The position numbers and the translations under genes were made by a program. Below are positions 23,360 to 34,951 of a DNA stretch of 64,000 bases, one piece after another. How positions within the stretch are numbered: position 1 is the stretch's first letter; each line of letters opens with the position of its first letter. This DNA is from Punctularia strigosozonata HHB-11173 SS5 (Eukaryota; Basidiomycota; Agaricomycetes; Corticiales; Punctulariaceae). The notes under the pieces are model-generated. The model was not told the DNA's origin. It made no database searches and saw nothing but the letters and a program-made list of their open reading frames with translations. The DNA is taken from assembly GCF_000264995.1 (NCBI RefSeq), contig NW_006767445.1, positions 795,163 through 859,162 on the forward strand, in the 5' to 3' direction.

Positions 23360-24470
23360 CTATAGTTTGTACGGCATCCTTGTCCCACCATTCAGCCGTA
23401 TCGTCTCTCCGTTGATGTACGCACACTCGATGATCCATCTCACTGTCTGCGCGAAATCTTGTGGTCGGCCGAACCTGGATGGAATTAGGCGGCCTTTACC
23501 ACCGGCAAACAAGTTAATCAGTCACCTCTTCGGAAAGACAAGCTCCTTGCGTAGACTTTCCCGGACCTTAGGCTTCATCTTATCCGTCATCGGGCTTTCG
23601 AACATGCTAGGCGCTATTGCCACAACCCTGCACACACACATGATGGTCAGCAGTTGGCTTGTCCAGATGATGCGAATCTTGCCGTATGCCGTAGTCTGCC
23701 AGATCTCTTGCCATGGGCAGCGTCATGGATACTAAGGCGCCTTTGCTCGCGGAATAAGACGTTTGTCCGGGCTGTCCCTCGTACTAGGGGAGAAGACTGT
23801 CGGATCAGCGAAGGATTACAATCGCGATATTGTCCGCCCACCGCAGCAGCGCTACTAGCAAACACGACGACTCCGCGTTCACCGTCGGCACTAGACGTGT
23901 CCCTCGTTTCTTCCGTCGGAAGTTCAGGCTCCACGCTTGCAAGGTGGGGAAGACACAATCGTGTCAGGTTGAAAGAGCCCGTGAGGTTGACGGCCATGAC
24001 GAACTCCCATCTATCGAGAGGATGTGGTTCTTTCTTGTAGTCCAGTATCTATATGCGCCGCTTAGTAAAGGACATCACATCCTGCGAGTACATACCTTCG
24101 AGGGAAGGCCAACCCCAGCACAGTTGATCACACCACCTAATGGTGCGCCGGAATCTTTGAACCACTGGACTGTACCGGCGACAGCACGTTCAATATCCGA
24201 GAGTGATGTGATATCCGTCTCGAAGTACTTGACACGCGCGTTGTACTCTTGGCATGAGCTGCCGGATTGTATATGAAGCTGCTCCGGTGGAGGGTTCAAA
24301 TCCAATACGGATATGTAAGCGCCAGCTTCCAACAGATTCTGGGCTGTAGCTAATCCGAGGCCGGAGGAGCTATGGGCCCACGAGGAAGAACGTTGAGTTT
24401 GCCAGTTCGATGCAGGAATACAACAGACTTGCCCACCAGAGATCACAAACGTACGACGGGATATCCTCAT
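23360..24470 (-). CDS. Short-chain dehydrogenase, HSD10/3-hydroxyacyl-CoA dehydrogenase type-2-like
   Basis: NAD(P)-dependent oxidoreductase with a Rossmann fold. Six exons (24470-24433, 24369-24096, 24048-23842, 23771-23683, 23627-23526, 23474-23360) sum to 825 bases, or 274 residues. The dinucleotide site reads [12 protein letters not shown], the central motif is NCAG (INCAGVG), a catalytic serine is likely in VFASSAAA, and the active site YSASK is intact. The acidic residue after the second strand (VLDLN) favours NAD over NADP. The end ([22 protein letters not shown]) matches the HSD17B10-like branch, which works on short-chain hydroxyacyl-CoA or steroids in mitochondria. Two of its five introns start with GC instead of GT (24432 and 23682). 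The start at 24470 gives the usual short lead-in to the first strand. Confidence 0.85.
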
Positions 24471-24818
24471 AACGGTAAGGCAGTTGAGACACAGAAATCG
24501 GCACGACTGAGCTCTGGTGAACAGAGGAGCTCGGTTCAAGATTAAGTACCACTGCATGAACCCCGCGTTTCGCTGAGGTCCCCGGGTGCCGGATATCCGG
24601 TAGCCGGATCCCGAGAATCTCGGCGTCGAGTCGGCGAGTACCGCAGTCCCACACGCGCGAGCTTGAAGGGACTTTGGTTCAGATCGTGCATACGACAGTT
24701 GAAACCCCAGTATATCTCGGCCAGCCATTGAACTTGAATCCCCAAGCTGTCTTGCTCAATGTCGTCCTTGCGTTGATACGACCACATCCACGGCTTACCT
24801 CGACTTGTCCCGGACAGA
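24471..24818. promoter_or_regulatory. Divergent promoter, SDR / WDR59 homolog
   Basis: A 348-base region between two divergently transcribed genes. It must hold both promoters unless they share elements. Long minus-strand frames running through here into 25.3 kb are antisense shadows of the WDR59 homolog. Confidence 0.5.
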
Positions 24819-27800
24819 ATGGAAGAGTCCCCGACGGCACTTGCGTCCAGTGTCGGAACGACCGATGGAGGCTCTCTTCCATCGTCCCCTGAGGACACGG
24901 GAAACTGGCATCGGTCGCTGCAGATAGACATGAAGGGTCTTGTGGGGGATGCCGTCGGTAATGTACGTCCTGCCTCTCCCACAATGAAACGTGAATCCGC
25001 CATACATGCGATGTTTCCTTCGTTATGAGGTGTGCTAATACCATTTTCTTCCAGATGAGCATCAGTCCCACAAGTCGCGATGTAGTCCTGGCTGCGTGCG
25101 TTCGCTGCCTTGGGTATAGGATCCGATAATCTGACGGTTTCTCAGTCGGCGTGGGCTTTACATCATCGACCTTGAAGCTCCTTTTGAGGTACCACGCTTC
25201 ATTCCGCAAGGAGGCACATGGGACGTCGCAGGTTAGTGGATACTGGACCGCGCATGCTGGTCTTGAAGGGGCCCTCATCTGTTGATAGACGTCCAATGGA
25301 ATCCACATGTCAGCCGTGCGGAGTACATAGTCTCGACCTCGAGCGAGAAACTGTTCGTCTCAATGTTTGTAATTCAGAGGAGATGCGCTGATGAGTGGTA
25401 CTTGCCAGCTTGATATGGAACTTGATGCAAACAGGGCCGACGTCCATCCAGCATGTGCTACAGTTCCATTATCGAGCGATCACAGACATCAACTGGCATA
25501 CAAGCGAACCGGGTATGCGAGCACGAACTATATTGAGATACAGCGTCGAAGGAACTCATCGCTCGTTCAGACGTTGTCGTAAGTACGGGTATCGACTCTT
25601 GGTTATGGGCTTGGGATTTGCGTCAGCCGCCGCATAAGCCTGTTCTAGGTAGGTCACCATATTTAAACTCGCGACTCCTACTGAGGACTATACAGGCTTC
25701 TCAGCATTCGAAGGCAAGTCTACCTGCCGTGATGCTTGGGTACGGCCCTGATATTATATCAGATGCGGGCACGCAGGTCAAGTGGAATCGCCAGGATCCG
25801 CACATACTCGCATCATCGCATGGAAATGCTGTTCTTATATGGGATCGCCGGGTATGGATCCTCGCTCCGCATGCAGTTCTCTGAGCTCATCTGCCAGAAC
25901 CACAGAAAGGCTCGCTTCCTGTATCGAGAACAGTCGCGCACGCCGCCAAAATATACGGCATTGACTGGTCCCACACTTCCCGACGCGAACTCATTACTTG
26001 CTCGCTCGACAAAACGATCAAAGTTTGGGATTGTCATTTGCCTGCGGCGGAACAGGCGTACGTACACGCCGACAGCAGAGACCATAATGGTCAACTGCGC
26101 ATGACCATCAACACCGGAGTAAGACCAAGCTCAGGTGCTGGATTCGAGAGTGAGAGTCGCTGATGGTATCGTAGTATCCCGTATGGCGAGCTCGCGATCT
26201 TCCATTCGGTAAAGGCATCCTGAGCCTTCCGCAAAGAGGAGAGACGGCTTTGGAGATGTGGTCACATGCCGATGCGCAGCAACCCGTCGAGGCTTTCGAG
26301 GGGCACACCGGTAAGCACGGTTCGGGTCTGTTTATCGACATCCCTTGACGTCAATTCAGACGTGGTCAAAGAGTTTGTCTGGCGGAGAGGTCAAAGTGAG
26401 CCATTCTTCTGGGATACGTCGTATAGAAACCACAACTCATCTTGGCGTAGATACTGGAGATTTCCAGTTGATTACTTGGTCCAAAGACCGCACTCTGCGT
26501 TTTTGGCCCATAGAACCTGTTACCATGGAGGTAGGTTGTCAACACCTGTTTGCCTGATTTGGCTTCATTTCATCCGTAGTCCGTTGGATGCACTCCGCCC
26601 AACCACCCGGAACCTCGAGAACGCCCCAAGGACACTACAGTATCGTTCCGCACTGTCCCAGAACCGGCCTACACGCCTCCTGCGATTACCGCCCCCGTAG
26701 GCAACCTTGGAATCCTTGACCAGGTGCGCGCCACCCTCCCCGGACGCCAGATGCCGCACTCGCAGCGGAGCAAGGCCATCGGCAGCGCCGTCAAGCTCTC
26801 GCCAACTCAACACCGCCGTATCGGGGAGAAGCATCCGAGGTGGGACGACGACTCGACCTTCGGCTCCGTGGGCGGAAAGACCGTTACGCCGGGCTCGCAG
26901 AGCACGCCGATCGCCATCGCATCCCGCAAGGGCCCCACCATGAGCCGCGGCAACTTCGGTGGCAAGTCGGCCAAGATCGAGCCTACGACATGGTTCACCA
27001 GCCTGAAGGTCGGAGCAAAGCGCGATTCGAGTGGGGGGCCGCCGAGCGGAGAGAGCGGGAATGTTTCTAGGACTAACTCCCGTTCGAGGCCACCTTCGCT
27101 TGGTCAGGCTGACATGCCTATTTTCTCGTCTCGTCGGCGCAGTGGGAGCAGAGACGACGAACCCAAAGAGCTGGACACCAACTCTGCTTTGCATGAAGAG
27201 TACGTTGACCTTGAATCATTGGTGCACTGTCAGCTGACGAAAACGACAGGATCAGTGCGGTTGTCACTAAACTCAAGGTCAAGTTCGATAATGTGAGCTA
27301 TCTTCGCCTCTTGATCTCAAAGGGAGCCACTTACAGTCCGGACGCAGCCAGAGAGACAACGAAAGCGTACATTCACTTTCGGCTTGCACGGCCCATGGGG
27401 CCAATCGGGATCCGTCTTCTTCCGCGTTACTTTCAGCTTTCCACGTGGCTATCCCCAAGACGGCATACCGACGGTTGACCTCGAAAAGCATAGTTCTATC
27501 TCGCTCAGAAATCAGCGATACATGCTAGCGCGGGTGCGAGAGATACTTCAGCAGGAACGTCCTTGCTTAGAGCCGGCTTTGAGGTTCCTCCTATATGCGG
27601 ACGCCAACGATCCTCATCCAACCTCCGATGTGGAATCGTCCGACGATGACCATGCAACCCCGAAAAGCCAAAAAGACAAAACGTTCACGCTTATCCGGAA
27701 CGTCAAGAATCTTGCGGAACCGCGAACGTCGCAAGGCACATTCAGCGTAGGCGGTACGTCATCATAAGAATCATTCTTGCAACAAGTGCTCATCCCTTCC

Positions 27801-29402
27801 AGGTCAATTTGTGTGCTTCTTTCGCGCTCCGCCTCGGATTGTACGGAACGCTCTGCAAGACCTGTCGATGTCGTCCTCGAATGTGGCTCGACCAGAAGAG
27901 ACCCCGCGAATGTTTCAGTCCCCTGCCTTGTTGTCTGACGCCGTCCGGCTCCTATCCCTTGCGGCGAACGACCGCAACCCGTACCGTGACGCGAGAATGC
28001 GCCACTCGAAACATGCCGAAGAGAACGAACACAAAATCCTGACCGTCATGACCAACCTCCTGTCCGGCTCACAAGTGAAGCTGCGCCGTTTCTCCGAGAT
28101 CCGTCCGCCATTAACCAGCAACTACTCCTTATTCGGACATCAACTGCTGAGCGTGGTGCACATCCGCGACGTGTCGGATATTACCCGCATGGACCAGGAG
28201 TGCGCGGCGGAATACGGCTTTGGAATATCGGCGCTTGGGCTGAACGCTGCAAGTGCACAAGCGCTTGGAAGACCGGATCACGAGCGGATTTTCCGGATGG
28301 TGGAGGCTATTGCAACGATACCAAAGGTTTCCATCCCCAGCGGGAGAGTCTCGCGAGCGCCGGTGATAGCTATCTTACTGAAGATATATGAGGACGTCGC
28401 GACGACCAGGGATATCCATATTTTGGCCATCTTGGCCACTGTTCTCCTGGAAGGTTACCACATATCAGCTAGTGGTGTGTTTAGTTGTCCAACGACTTCA
28501 GGGTGACACTCATATTCATATTTTACTAGGTCAACCTTCCTATACTCAGACTCCGCGGCCGGCCTCGCCCACGTCCGGTCAGGATAGCCCACGTACGCCG
28601 CCCGGAGACTACTTTTCAGACAAGAAAGACAACAGATCGAAGCAGCACGCGCCCAATGCGAAAGGAACCGGCCCCGCACGGATGCCTCCACAGGCTCCCT
28701 CCTCCGCTCCTCCTCTTTCTCCCTCGAACTCGTCACGCGGCTCATGGTCCAGCTTGTTCAGTACGTCTCACATGCGGCAGCTGGTCGCGGGGGGGCCGGC
28801 AGCGGATAGCGACGATGTCACGACTCCAACGGCGGCTGCCATCCCGGTGCCAGGCGGCGGATTGGGACGGCGGAGGAGAGAGTCCGACTCGCCGATCGCT
28901 CCGGGGTTCGTCAACAAGGATTCGCCGAGCACTGCGCCTCAATCGTCTTCAGGGACTAAGTCCTGGAACGAGATGGCGCTGGGGGCGGTAGTGGCGCTCG
29001 CCGCGTCCCAGAAGAAAGCGCCAGCGAAATCGAAGAATACGAAAGCCAAACGCACAGAGAAGCGGATATGCGCGGTGCTTCCGCCGGCGTCGACGCCTAT
29101 GAGGTCGGTAACAAATGGCTCCGCGTCCGACCGCATACGCATTCCGCGGCGCTGACGCACTTCGCAGCATATTCACAGTCAAACCAGAGCTCCGCGAGCA
29201 GCTCGTTCACCATATCATCGTCTATGCTAACATTCTGTTTTCTTGGGGTTTACTCGACAAACGAGCAGAGATCCTCAAATTTGCCGCGTCGGCGCTCCAG
29301 ACTTCGCCGGATAGGCGACCGACGTCTTGGTTTGTCGAAAAGGAGGCTTTATCGGACTCCAGTACAGACGATGTACCTGCTATGACATTAACATCTCCTT
29401 GA
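24819..29402 (+). CDS. WDR59/Mtc5-like subunit of the SEA/GATOR2 complex
   Basis: In other eukaryotes this protein is part of GATOR2 (SEACAT), which acts at the vacuole or lysosome to relay amino-acid supply to TORC1. Early exons verified in phase are 24819-24962, 25055-25095, 25146-25231, 25289-25352, 25409-25512, 25571-25648, 25696-25713 and 25763 onward. The N-terminal part is a WD40 propeller with DVQWNPHVS, TSIQHVLQFHYRAITDINWH, AGTQVKWNRQDPHILASSH, CSLDKTIKVWD and GHTDVVKEFVWRR. A disordered linker leads to an RWD domain (about 27.2-27.6 kb, with FSFPRGYP and ALRFLLY), then a helical region and a Ser/Pro-rich segment. The last exon (from about 29170) carries PELREQLVHHIIVYANILF. The frame then closes without a C-terminal zinc-binding RING. 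One intron starts with GC (25714). Confidence 0.88.
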
Positions 29403-29666
29403 CATACGGGCAATCTTGGAAGTAAAGGATTCAGGGATTTCCTTACCCAACTTCAACGGCCGCATACAGTCAACGCAAACTCCGGGATCAAGATTCACTC
29501 TATTGCACGGGGCACACATCACAGGTTGAGTGGGCAAATGCCGTCAGGTAAACAAGATCCCGTCCCCGTCGATCCTGCCTTGCGAGATCCCTGCACGGTA
29601 GACCGAATATGAACGTATGGCACGGTTTTGCAGTTAGCTACCACAGTCCGTTCAACGAAGTTTCTC

Positions 29667-30658
29667 TCAGTCAGGGCAGAATTGCACGTCGATGCCGTAG
29701 GACACGGACACCGTGGGCACTGAGAACAAAACAAACGACATGAGCCGATAGCTATCCCCATTTCACCGACGGTGACGCACCGTTGGAGCCGTTTCCGAAC
29801 TGCGCGGTGTACGGGGAGCTCACGTTGAACGTGAACTGGATGAGGTTGTTGAAGTCGGTGTTGTTCACGACGAGCTGGATGCCGGCGACCTGTGCGAATC
29901 GCGTCCGTGTCAGTTGCTGCCACCTCTCGTCCACGAGGAGGAGGAGGCGCCCATCCGGTTGCTTACGTCGTCGGAGATGCCGGTGCCCCAGTTGTCGACG
30001 GCGTCGGTCGTGACCGAGGTGCCGTTCGCGAACGCGACGGTAGCGGTGATGTTCACGCTCGAGTCGCACTCGGAGTTTTCGACGCTGATCGAGCGCGAGG
30101 TGATGGGGATGACCGCGGTCTCGCCGGCGTTCGGGGAGGCGGCGCTCGCGTTGTACGTGGTGTGGATGTTGGCCGAGACGTCGATGGAGGTGTCTGGAAT
30201 CGAGGCCGCACCTCTCCGTGTTAGCGAGGTTGAGATGACTGCGGGCGTAGGAGGCCACCGACCAAAGTTATCCGCTTGCAAGACGAACGGGGGTGTGGCC
30301 GTGTTCACCTGAGTTATCACTTTCGGGTCAGCGCGTTGTCGCGCTTTCCAAGCCCGGCGCGAAAACCACACACCGAAAGCTCGACCGCCGAGTCGTTGTC
30401 GCCTTTGAGCCTCCACGCGAGGGAGGTCGTGTCGCCCTCGAGCTCGATGCCCGCGACGTCCGCCGGAAGATCGAACCACTTTCCGTCCAGGGTGTCGCCG
30501 TTCTGGAACTTGTCGCCCGCGGTCGTCGACGTCGGCGTGTCGGCCTGGGTGAACCATTCGAGGAAGAATGCGCGCCGGTGCAGCTGCTTGCCGGGCGCGG
30601 CGGAGGCGGTGGTGCAGCAGGCGCCGAGCAACGCGAGCCAGAGGGACGGCGAGCGCAT
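29667..30658 (-). CDS. Small secreted glycoprotein of unknown function
   Basis: Five exons (30658-30374, 30308-30263, 30211-29967, 29889-29781, 29719-29667) sum to 738 bases, or 245 residues. The start MRSPSLWLALLGACCTTASA is a clear signal peptide with a likely cut after Ala. The mature part is rich in beta-type sequence with many N-glycosylation sites (NAS, NIT, NGT, NNT, NVS) and few cysteines, ending YGIDVQFCPD. An early segment (DTLDGKWFDLPAD, VAGIELEGDTT) suggests a beta-sandwich, but I do not recognise the family. It is probably an extracellular or cell-wall protein. It converges with the WDR59 homolog, leaving only 264 bases between stop codons. Confidence 0.75.
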
Positions 30659-32813
30659 CTTGCGTGGATCCTACTTGGAGGTGCTCGACGGTTTTCTCTT
30701 GAGGCTCTGAGCCTATGTGTTATATGTACATACTACATGTTGTAGGATGCCGAAGGAGCGGGACCGCAGCGTAAGCGCGCGGGTTTACCAAGCCGCGTCG
30801 CGCAGGGCCGTTGATCGTGATCGTTTCGCGGAGGAGATGGTGTCGCTGTGGTCAGAGGCATCGGAGGCTTCCTCGCGAAGATCTATTACGCTATACGCAG
30901 ATGGTAACCGTGCGTGGCTGTCCGGACTTGCTATGCCTGGAGGAGTAGCTAAGTATGCGTATTGGCACATGTAAGAAGATCAAGAGCTAACCAGCAAAAC
31001 GGCTGCTAGTTGGTCTGGCACGAACACGGGCTGACTAGTACTGCTCTGCAGTTCACGCGTTCACGGTCAAAGATGGCCAATTACACTTAATGATGCAACA
31101 AGCAACATCCCATATTGTCAAGACGTTGGTTCGTTACATCGAAGCTTCGAGTGATGTGTGGTACCGGGATGTTCATTACCTGAGCTTGCTCTGGTGCTCT
31201 GGTATCTCCCTGCCCGTAATTAGTAAGCATCGCTAACCGTGGCTGTGCTGCATATTTAATCCCCGATTTGATTCTCCGATTCAAGTAAACGGCCAACATA
31301 CATCGTCGATTCTACGCAGACTTTACCAAGTATAAGTATACATGGTTGTACTGCTACTAAACAGAATTATGTACGGTACGTCACATGCTTCCGAAGTTAG
31401 AATTAGATGAGTCAAGACTAGGAATGCCTGGCATGCATCCTGAGGTACATTGATATCTATTTAGTTGTCAGGTATTCACGTTGAGTATATCGCGTCGCAA
31501 ATCACACACGGAGGTGCAAGCGAAGGTGGATTGGCGGGAGACCGCCCTTTCCTCTAGTACTGAGTCTGCGCCAAATTTAGCACCGTCTGTTCAAGACGAC
31601 CACGGCTGAACGGCTTTCTGTCGCGCAAAGCGCAGCGCCAGTTCGATCGCATGAGTCGACGCACGGCTGCCTCTCGCTGACCTCAGAGCGGAAAGAAAGA
31701 ACATGGTCAACTCTACCAGTCGCATCATTCTTGCCCAGGGTGCATGACTGCTCAACGTTCAACGTTCAAGCTGCCTGCCATCGCTCCGTCGCCTCTGTCG
31801 TGGGCGACGTCAACGCGACATCTGTAAAGTCCGAGAGGAGTGATCCGGAGTCTTGTTTCTGGCGGACGTACGTTTTTGTATTTGAGGACGGATCCAGTAC
31901 CGTGGGCGTTGATACATATACTCATTCATCCGCAGGTGGGATGCTATTGAAGAGTGATCCGAGCGGAGCGACTGTGGGCGTTTCGAACTGTAGGTTGCCT
32001 CCTAACGACGCTCGACGTGTGTCACTAGTATATGAGTCCAGGCTGCGGAGGTACGCCTTCCTGGACTTGGTTTAATATACGATTGCCGTGGCGCCGGCCG
32101 AGGTGTCAGAACTACGCAGCGACAAACGTCGAGGGGATAAGTGCCTCATAGTAGTATAATCTAGTGCGAGACTGCTTTGCGTGGATAATTTGACCGCCTC
32201 ATCCTCGCTCGATATCGTTATATGGATTGCGCGCTGCCATTCTAGGCTGAATGGCTGCTGGCGGTCAGGTGGCGCGCTGTTCCTGGCAGGCAGAGACACG
32301 GATAGAGACGGCACGGGGTCACCGGACACCGATAGTGGTGTACATATGTGCAGTCGCCGAAGTCGACGCCCGTTTCAGCGTCGTACAGGGGGCGGTGAGA
32401 CTAGGCGGCAAGGGATATATCTTCGCGACGAACGCGATCGGCGCCGTGCGTGGCGTGCCGCTTGCCCCTTTCCGACAGACAATAGCGAGGCAGCCGCGAC
32501 GGTCCGCGGACAAGACACGGCGAGCACGAGTCGTCGTGCAAAGCAATGGGCCAGTCGGGGATCTGCGGCCCAACCGGCTCGATGAGGCCCATCAAGCCAT
32601 TGCAGCCAGACAAGAATCCACGTCGGCCCAAAAGGGCAACGGCCTGCAACGGTCGGAGTTTGAATATTTCCGGAATGGACGCTCGCCCCCTCGCGAGCTG
32701 TCGCCGCCTTGTCGTCCCTTCGTCCCGTCGATACATATGACTCAAATGATCCGGTCCTTCTAACTTTTTCTGCCCCTACACATCGTCCACCACAGCATCC
32801 TCGGGGGTATCCT
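30659..32813. other. 2.2 kb intergenic region
   Basis: The first half is AT-rich with no frame of note. From about 32.2 to 32.8 kb the DNA is GC-rich with overlapping frames on both strands, none starting cleanly with ATG and none recognisable. It includes the promoters of the two divergent flanking genes. Confidence 0.4.
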
Positions 32814-34438
32814 ATGGGAGACGCCATGGCCACCACAGCGGGATTGGTGCGTGCAAATCATAACAGGCTGCCCACGTCGCCGCAGTCGCCGTCGAGCTCA
32901 TCGTCCCTCGCCTCTGTCTCAGAATGAGCCGGGTATAACGAGCCTCTTGTCGCTGTCGCTGGCGGCCTCGAACGCAGAACCCGTCCCCGTTCCACCCGCG
33001 GCGGCGACGCCGTCGGCCGCCCATGGTACCCCGTCCAGCCTAGGCAGCCCCAGCGCCGCCGCCCACCACGGCCTCAAGCACCGACGGCTCTCGTCCACGG
33101 GCCAGATGCGGAGGCGCCTCAGCGACGCCCGCGAGGCCGCCAGTCGCCCGACGTACGTTCACATTCTGCCCCGGGTATCTTGTGTCTCCCCAACGTTTTG
33201 ACCCATCTATTTCGCGCTTCTCCCGGATTTTTAGCGCGCACCACATGCACTCCGCCGCGTCCGCGATGTCCGCCCTCTCGCTCGCGTCCTCCTCGCCGCC
33301 GCCGCACCCACAGATGGCGCCGTCGGTCTCGCTCGGGTCCGTCGCGGGCTCGCTGCCGGATAACAAGAACGTCGTGCTCGCGCAGCCCATCGGCAGCGGC
33401 TCGGGCGGGAAGGCCGGCAAGAAGCGCGGGACGACTTTCACTTGCGAGAGCTGTTCCAAGGTATGCGCCTTCTTTCACGCTCTCGCGGCTTTGACACCGG
33501 GGTTTATCGCGGCGTTCTTTTACGTCTAGGTGTACCGGCATCCGTCGTGCCTCATCAAGCACCGGTGGGAACATACGCCGCAGTGGCGAGAAGCGTCCAA
33601 GTTCGTCCTCAGCAAGCATCAGCAAGTGCAGCTTCTCGAGGTAACTCCATCCCTCTCGCTGCTTTTTTCTATTTTTTTCTATTTTTTTTTTTTGCTCGCA
33701 CACCACCGCTCACGCCCCTCTCCCCCCGAATTCTCAAAGGCGGCCGCCATCCTCTCGCACATCTCGCCAGACGCGACGGGCACGTCCCTGCCCGAGGACC
33801 GCTCGCTCTGGCCGTCCTTCCTCTCGGGCGGCATGATCCCCTCGCCCTCCACGTCCGCCTCGACCGCCGGCGTGCACGCCCCGCCGACCGCCCCGACCTC
33901 GAGCTCGGTCCCCGCCACGTCCTTCCTCGCCGCCTCCTCCCGCGCCTCCTCCGCCGGCCCGCGCCTGCACGACTTCTCCGTCCGCTCCAGCCGCACGCAG
34001 ATCCGCCCCGGCGTCGTCGGCGTCCCCACCGCCGCCGCCGCCACCACCACGACGACGGCCCCGGTGGCCGTGCCCGCCAAGGCCGAGTACCGCGAGCCGC
34101 GCAGCTTCTCGTCCTCGTACGACGCGCTCGGCTCGTCCTTCGGCCGCGGCCTCGGCGCGCACGCGCACTCGCAGTCGTTCACGCGCTACTCGGAGGTGCG
34201 CTCGTCGTCGGGCTCGCGCTCGCGCTCGGCGTCGCTCGACGAGGAGGAGGAGGAGGAGGAGGAAGAGGGGGGGCAGTACGTCGACGTCGACTTTGACGTC
34301 GAGATGAGCAGGACGTGGTCGGCGGTGAAGGAGGAAGAGGAGGACGGGGAGGAGCAGTTGCAGCAGCTCAAGGCGGCGCGCGCCGGCCACGGCCAGGACG
34401 AGAACGAGTGGGCGGGGATGGACATGGACATGGACTGA
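32814..34438 (+). CDS. C2H2 zinc-finger protein, probable transcription factor
   Basis: Five exons (32814-32846, 32923-33152, 33235-33460, 33530-33640, 33740-34438) sum to 1299 bases, or 432 residues. A single C2H2 finger, FTCESCSKVYRHPSCLIKHR, is cut by an intron after CSK; it is followed by WEHTPQWREASKFVLSKHQQ and LLEAAAILSHIS, which look strongly conserved and helical. The flanks are disordered: Ala/Ser/Pro-rich before, Ser/Thr/Ala-rich after. The end is acidic, with a run of nine Glu and a tail ending MDMDMD. One finger plus acidic and low-complexity regions suggests a regulator of transcription, but the target is unknown. ATG 32826 has the better start context and may be the true start; 32814 is the first in frame. 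Confidence 0.78.
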
Positions 34439-34951
34439 GGGGTCCGTTTTCCCCGTCCCGTTCGGTTCCCACTTTTTTTTGTTTGCATGACGAAATCTTT
34501 TCACGCGGACTTTGTGTGGTTGTTTTCCCCCCCGGTCCCCACTCTCCGTGAACGGCGAACGAACGAATGAATGAATGAATACCTTTTGTACAATGGCGTG
34601 TACTCGTTTTTTTGTTGTGTGTGTTGTCCGTGTCTTGTATGTAAACCGTTGCTGCATCCTTTTATCTATATAACGACATATAGCCATAAACACCTTCGAT
34701 TTGCCCCGCTTATTGTGCGAGAGGGGAGAGACTTGCGCGTGTATGTCCGAGTAAATCGAATTTCGACAACGTAATGATACGAAGCGCATATATCCACGGC
34801 TCTGATGTCTGACATGCAATGGGCGTGCACATATTCGAGGAACGTGCTTCCAGTCGGATGCGATATGTGTATGGCCAAGCTGTGCCATTCAGTGCAAACC
34901 CGTGATATCCAGACGATGGAGAGACAGGAAAATTGATAAATAAACGGCAGA
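34439..34951. other. Convergent intergenic region with (GAAT)n
   Basis: A 513-base spacer between the stops of the zinc-finger gene and bestrophin copy 1. It holds a short GAAC/GAAT tetranucleotide repeat near 34557-34580 and T-rich 3' UTR-like sequence. Confidence 0.5.

Noticed and set aside
24542-25308. Long minus-strand open frames (153 and 209 codons)
   Set aside because: They overlap, antisense, the first exons of the WDR59 homolog, which splice in phase and carry conserved WD40 sequence. They have no recognisable motif of their own.
32181-32763. Overlapping plus and minus frames of 110-170 codons
   Set aside because: They lack proper ATG starts, recognisable motifs and splice partners, and occur on both strands at once, as in non-coding GC-rich DNA.
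33734-34888. Minus-strand frame of 384 codons rich in Arg, Gly and Val
   Set aside because: It is the shadow of the GC-rich last exon of the C2H2 zinc-finger gene; its composition is what that exon gives in reverse.
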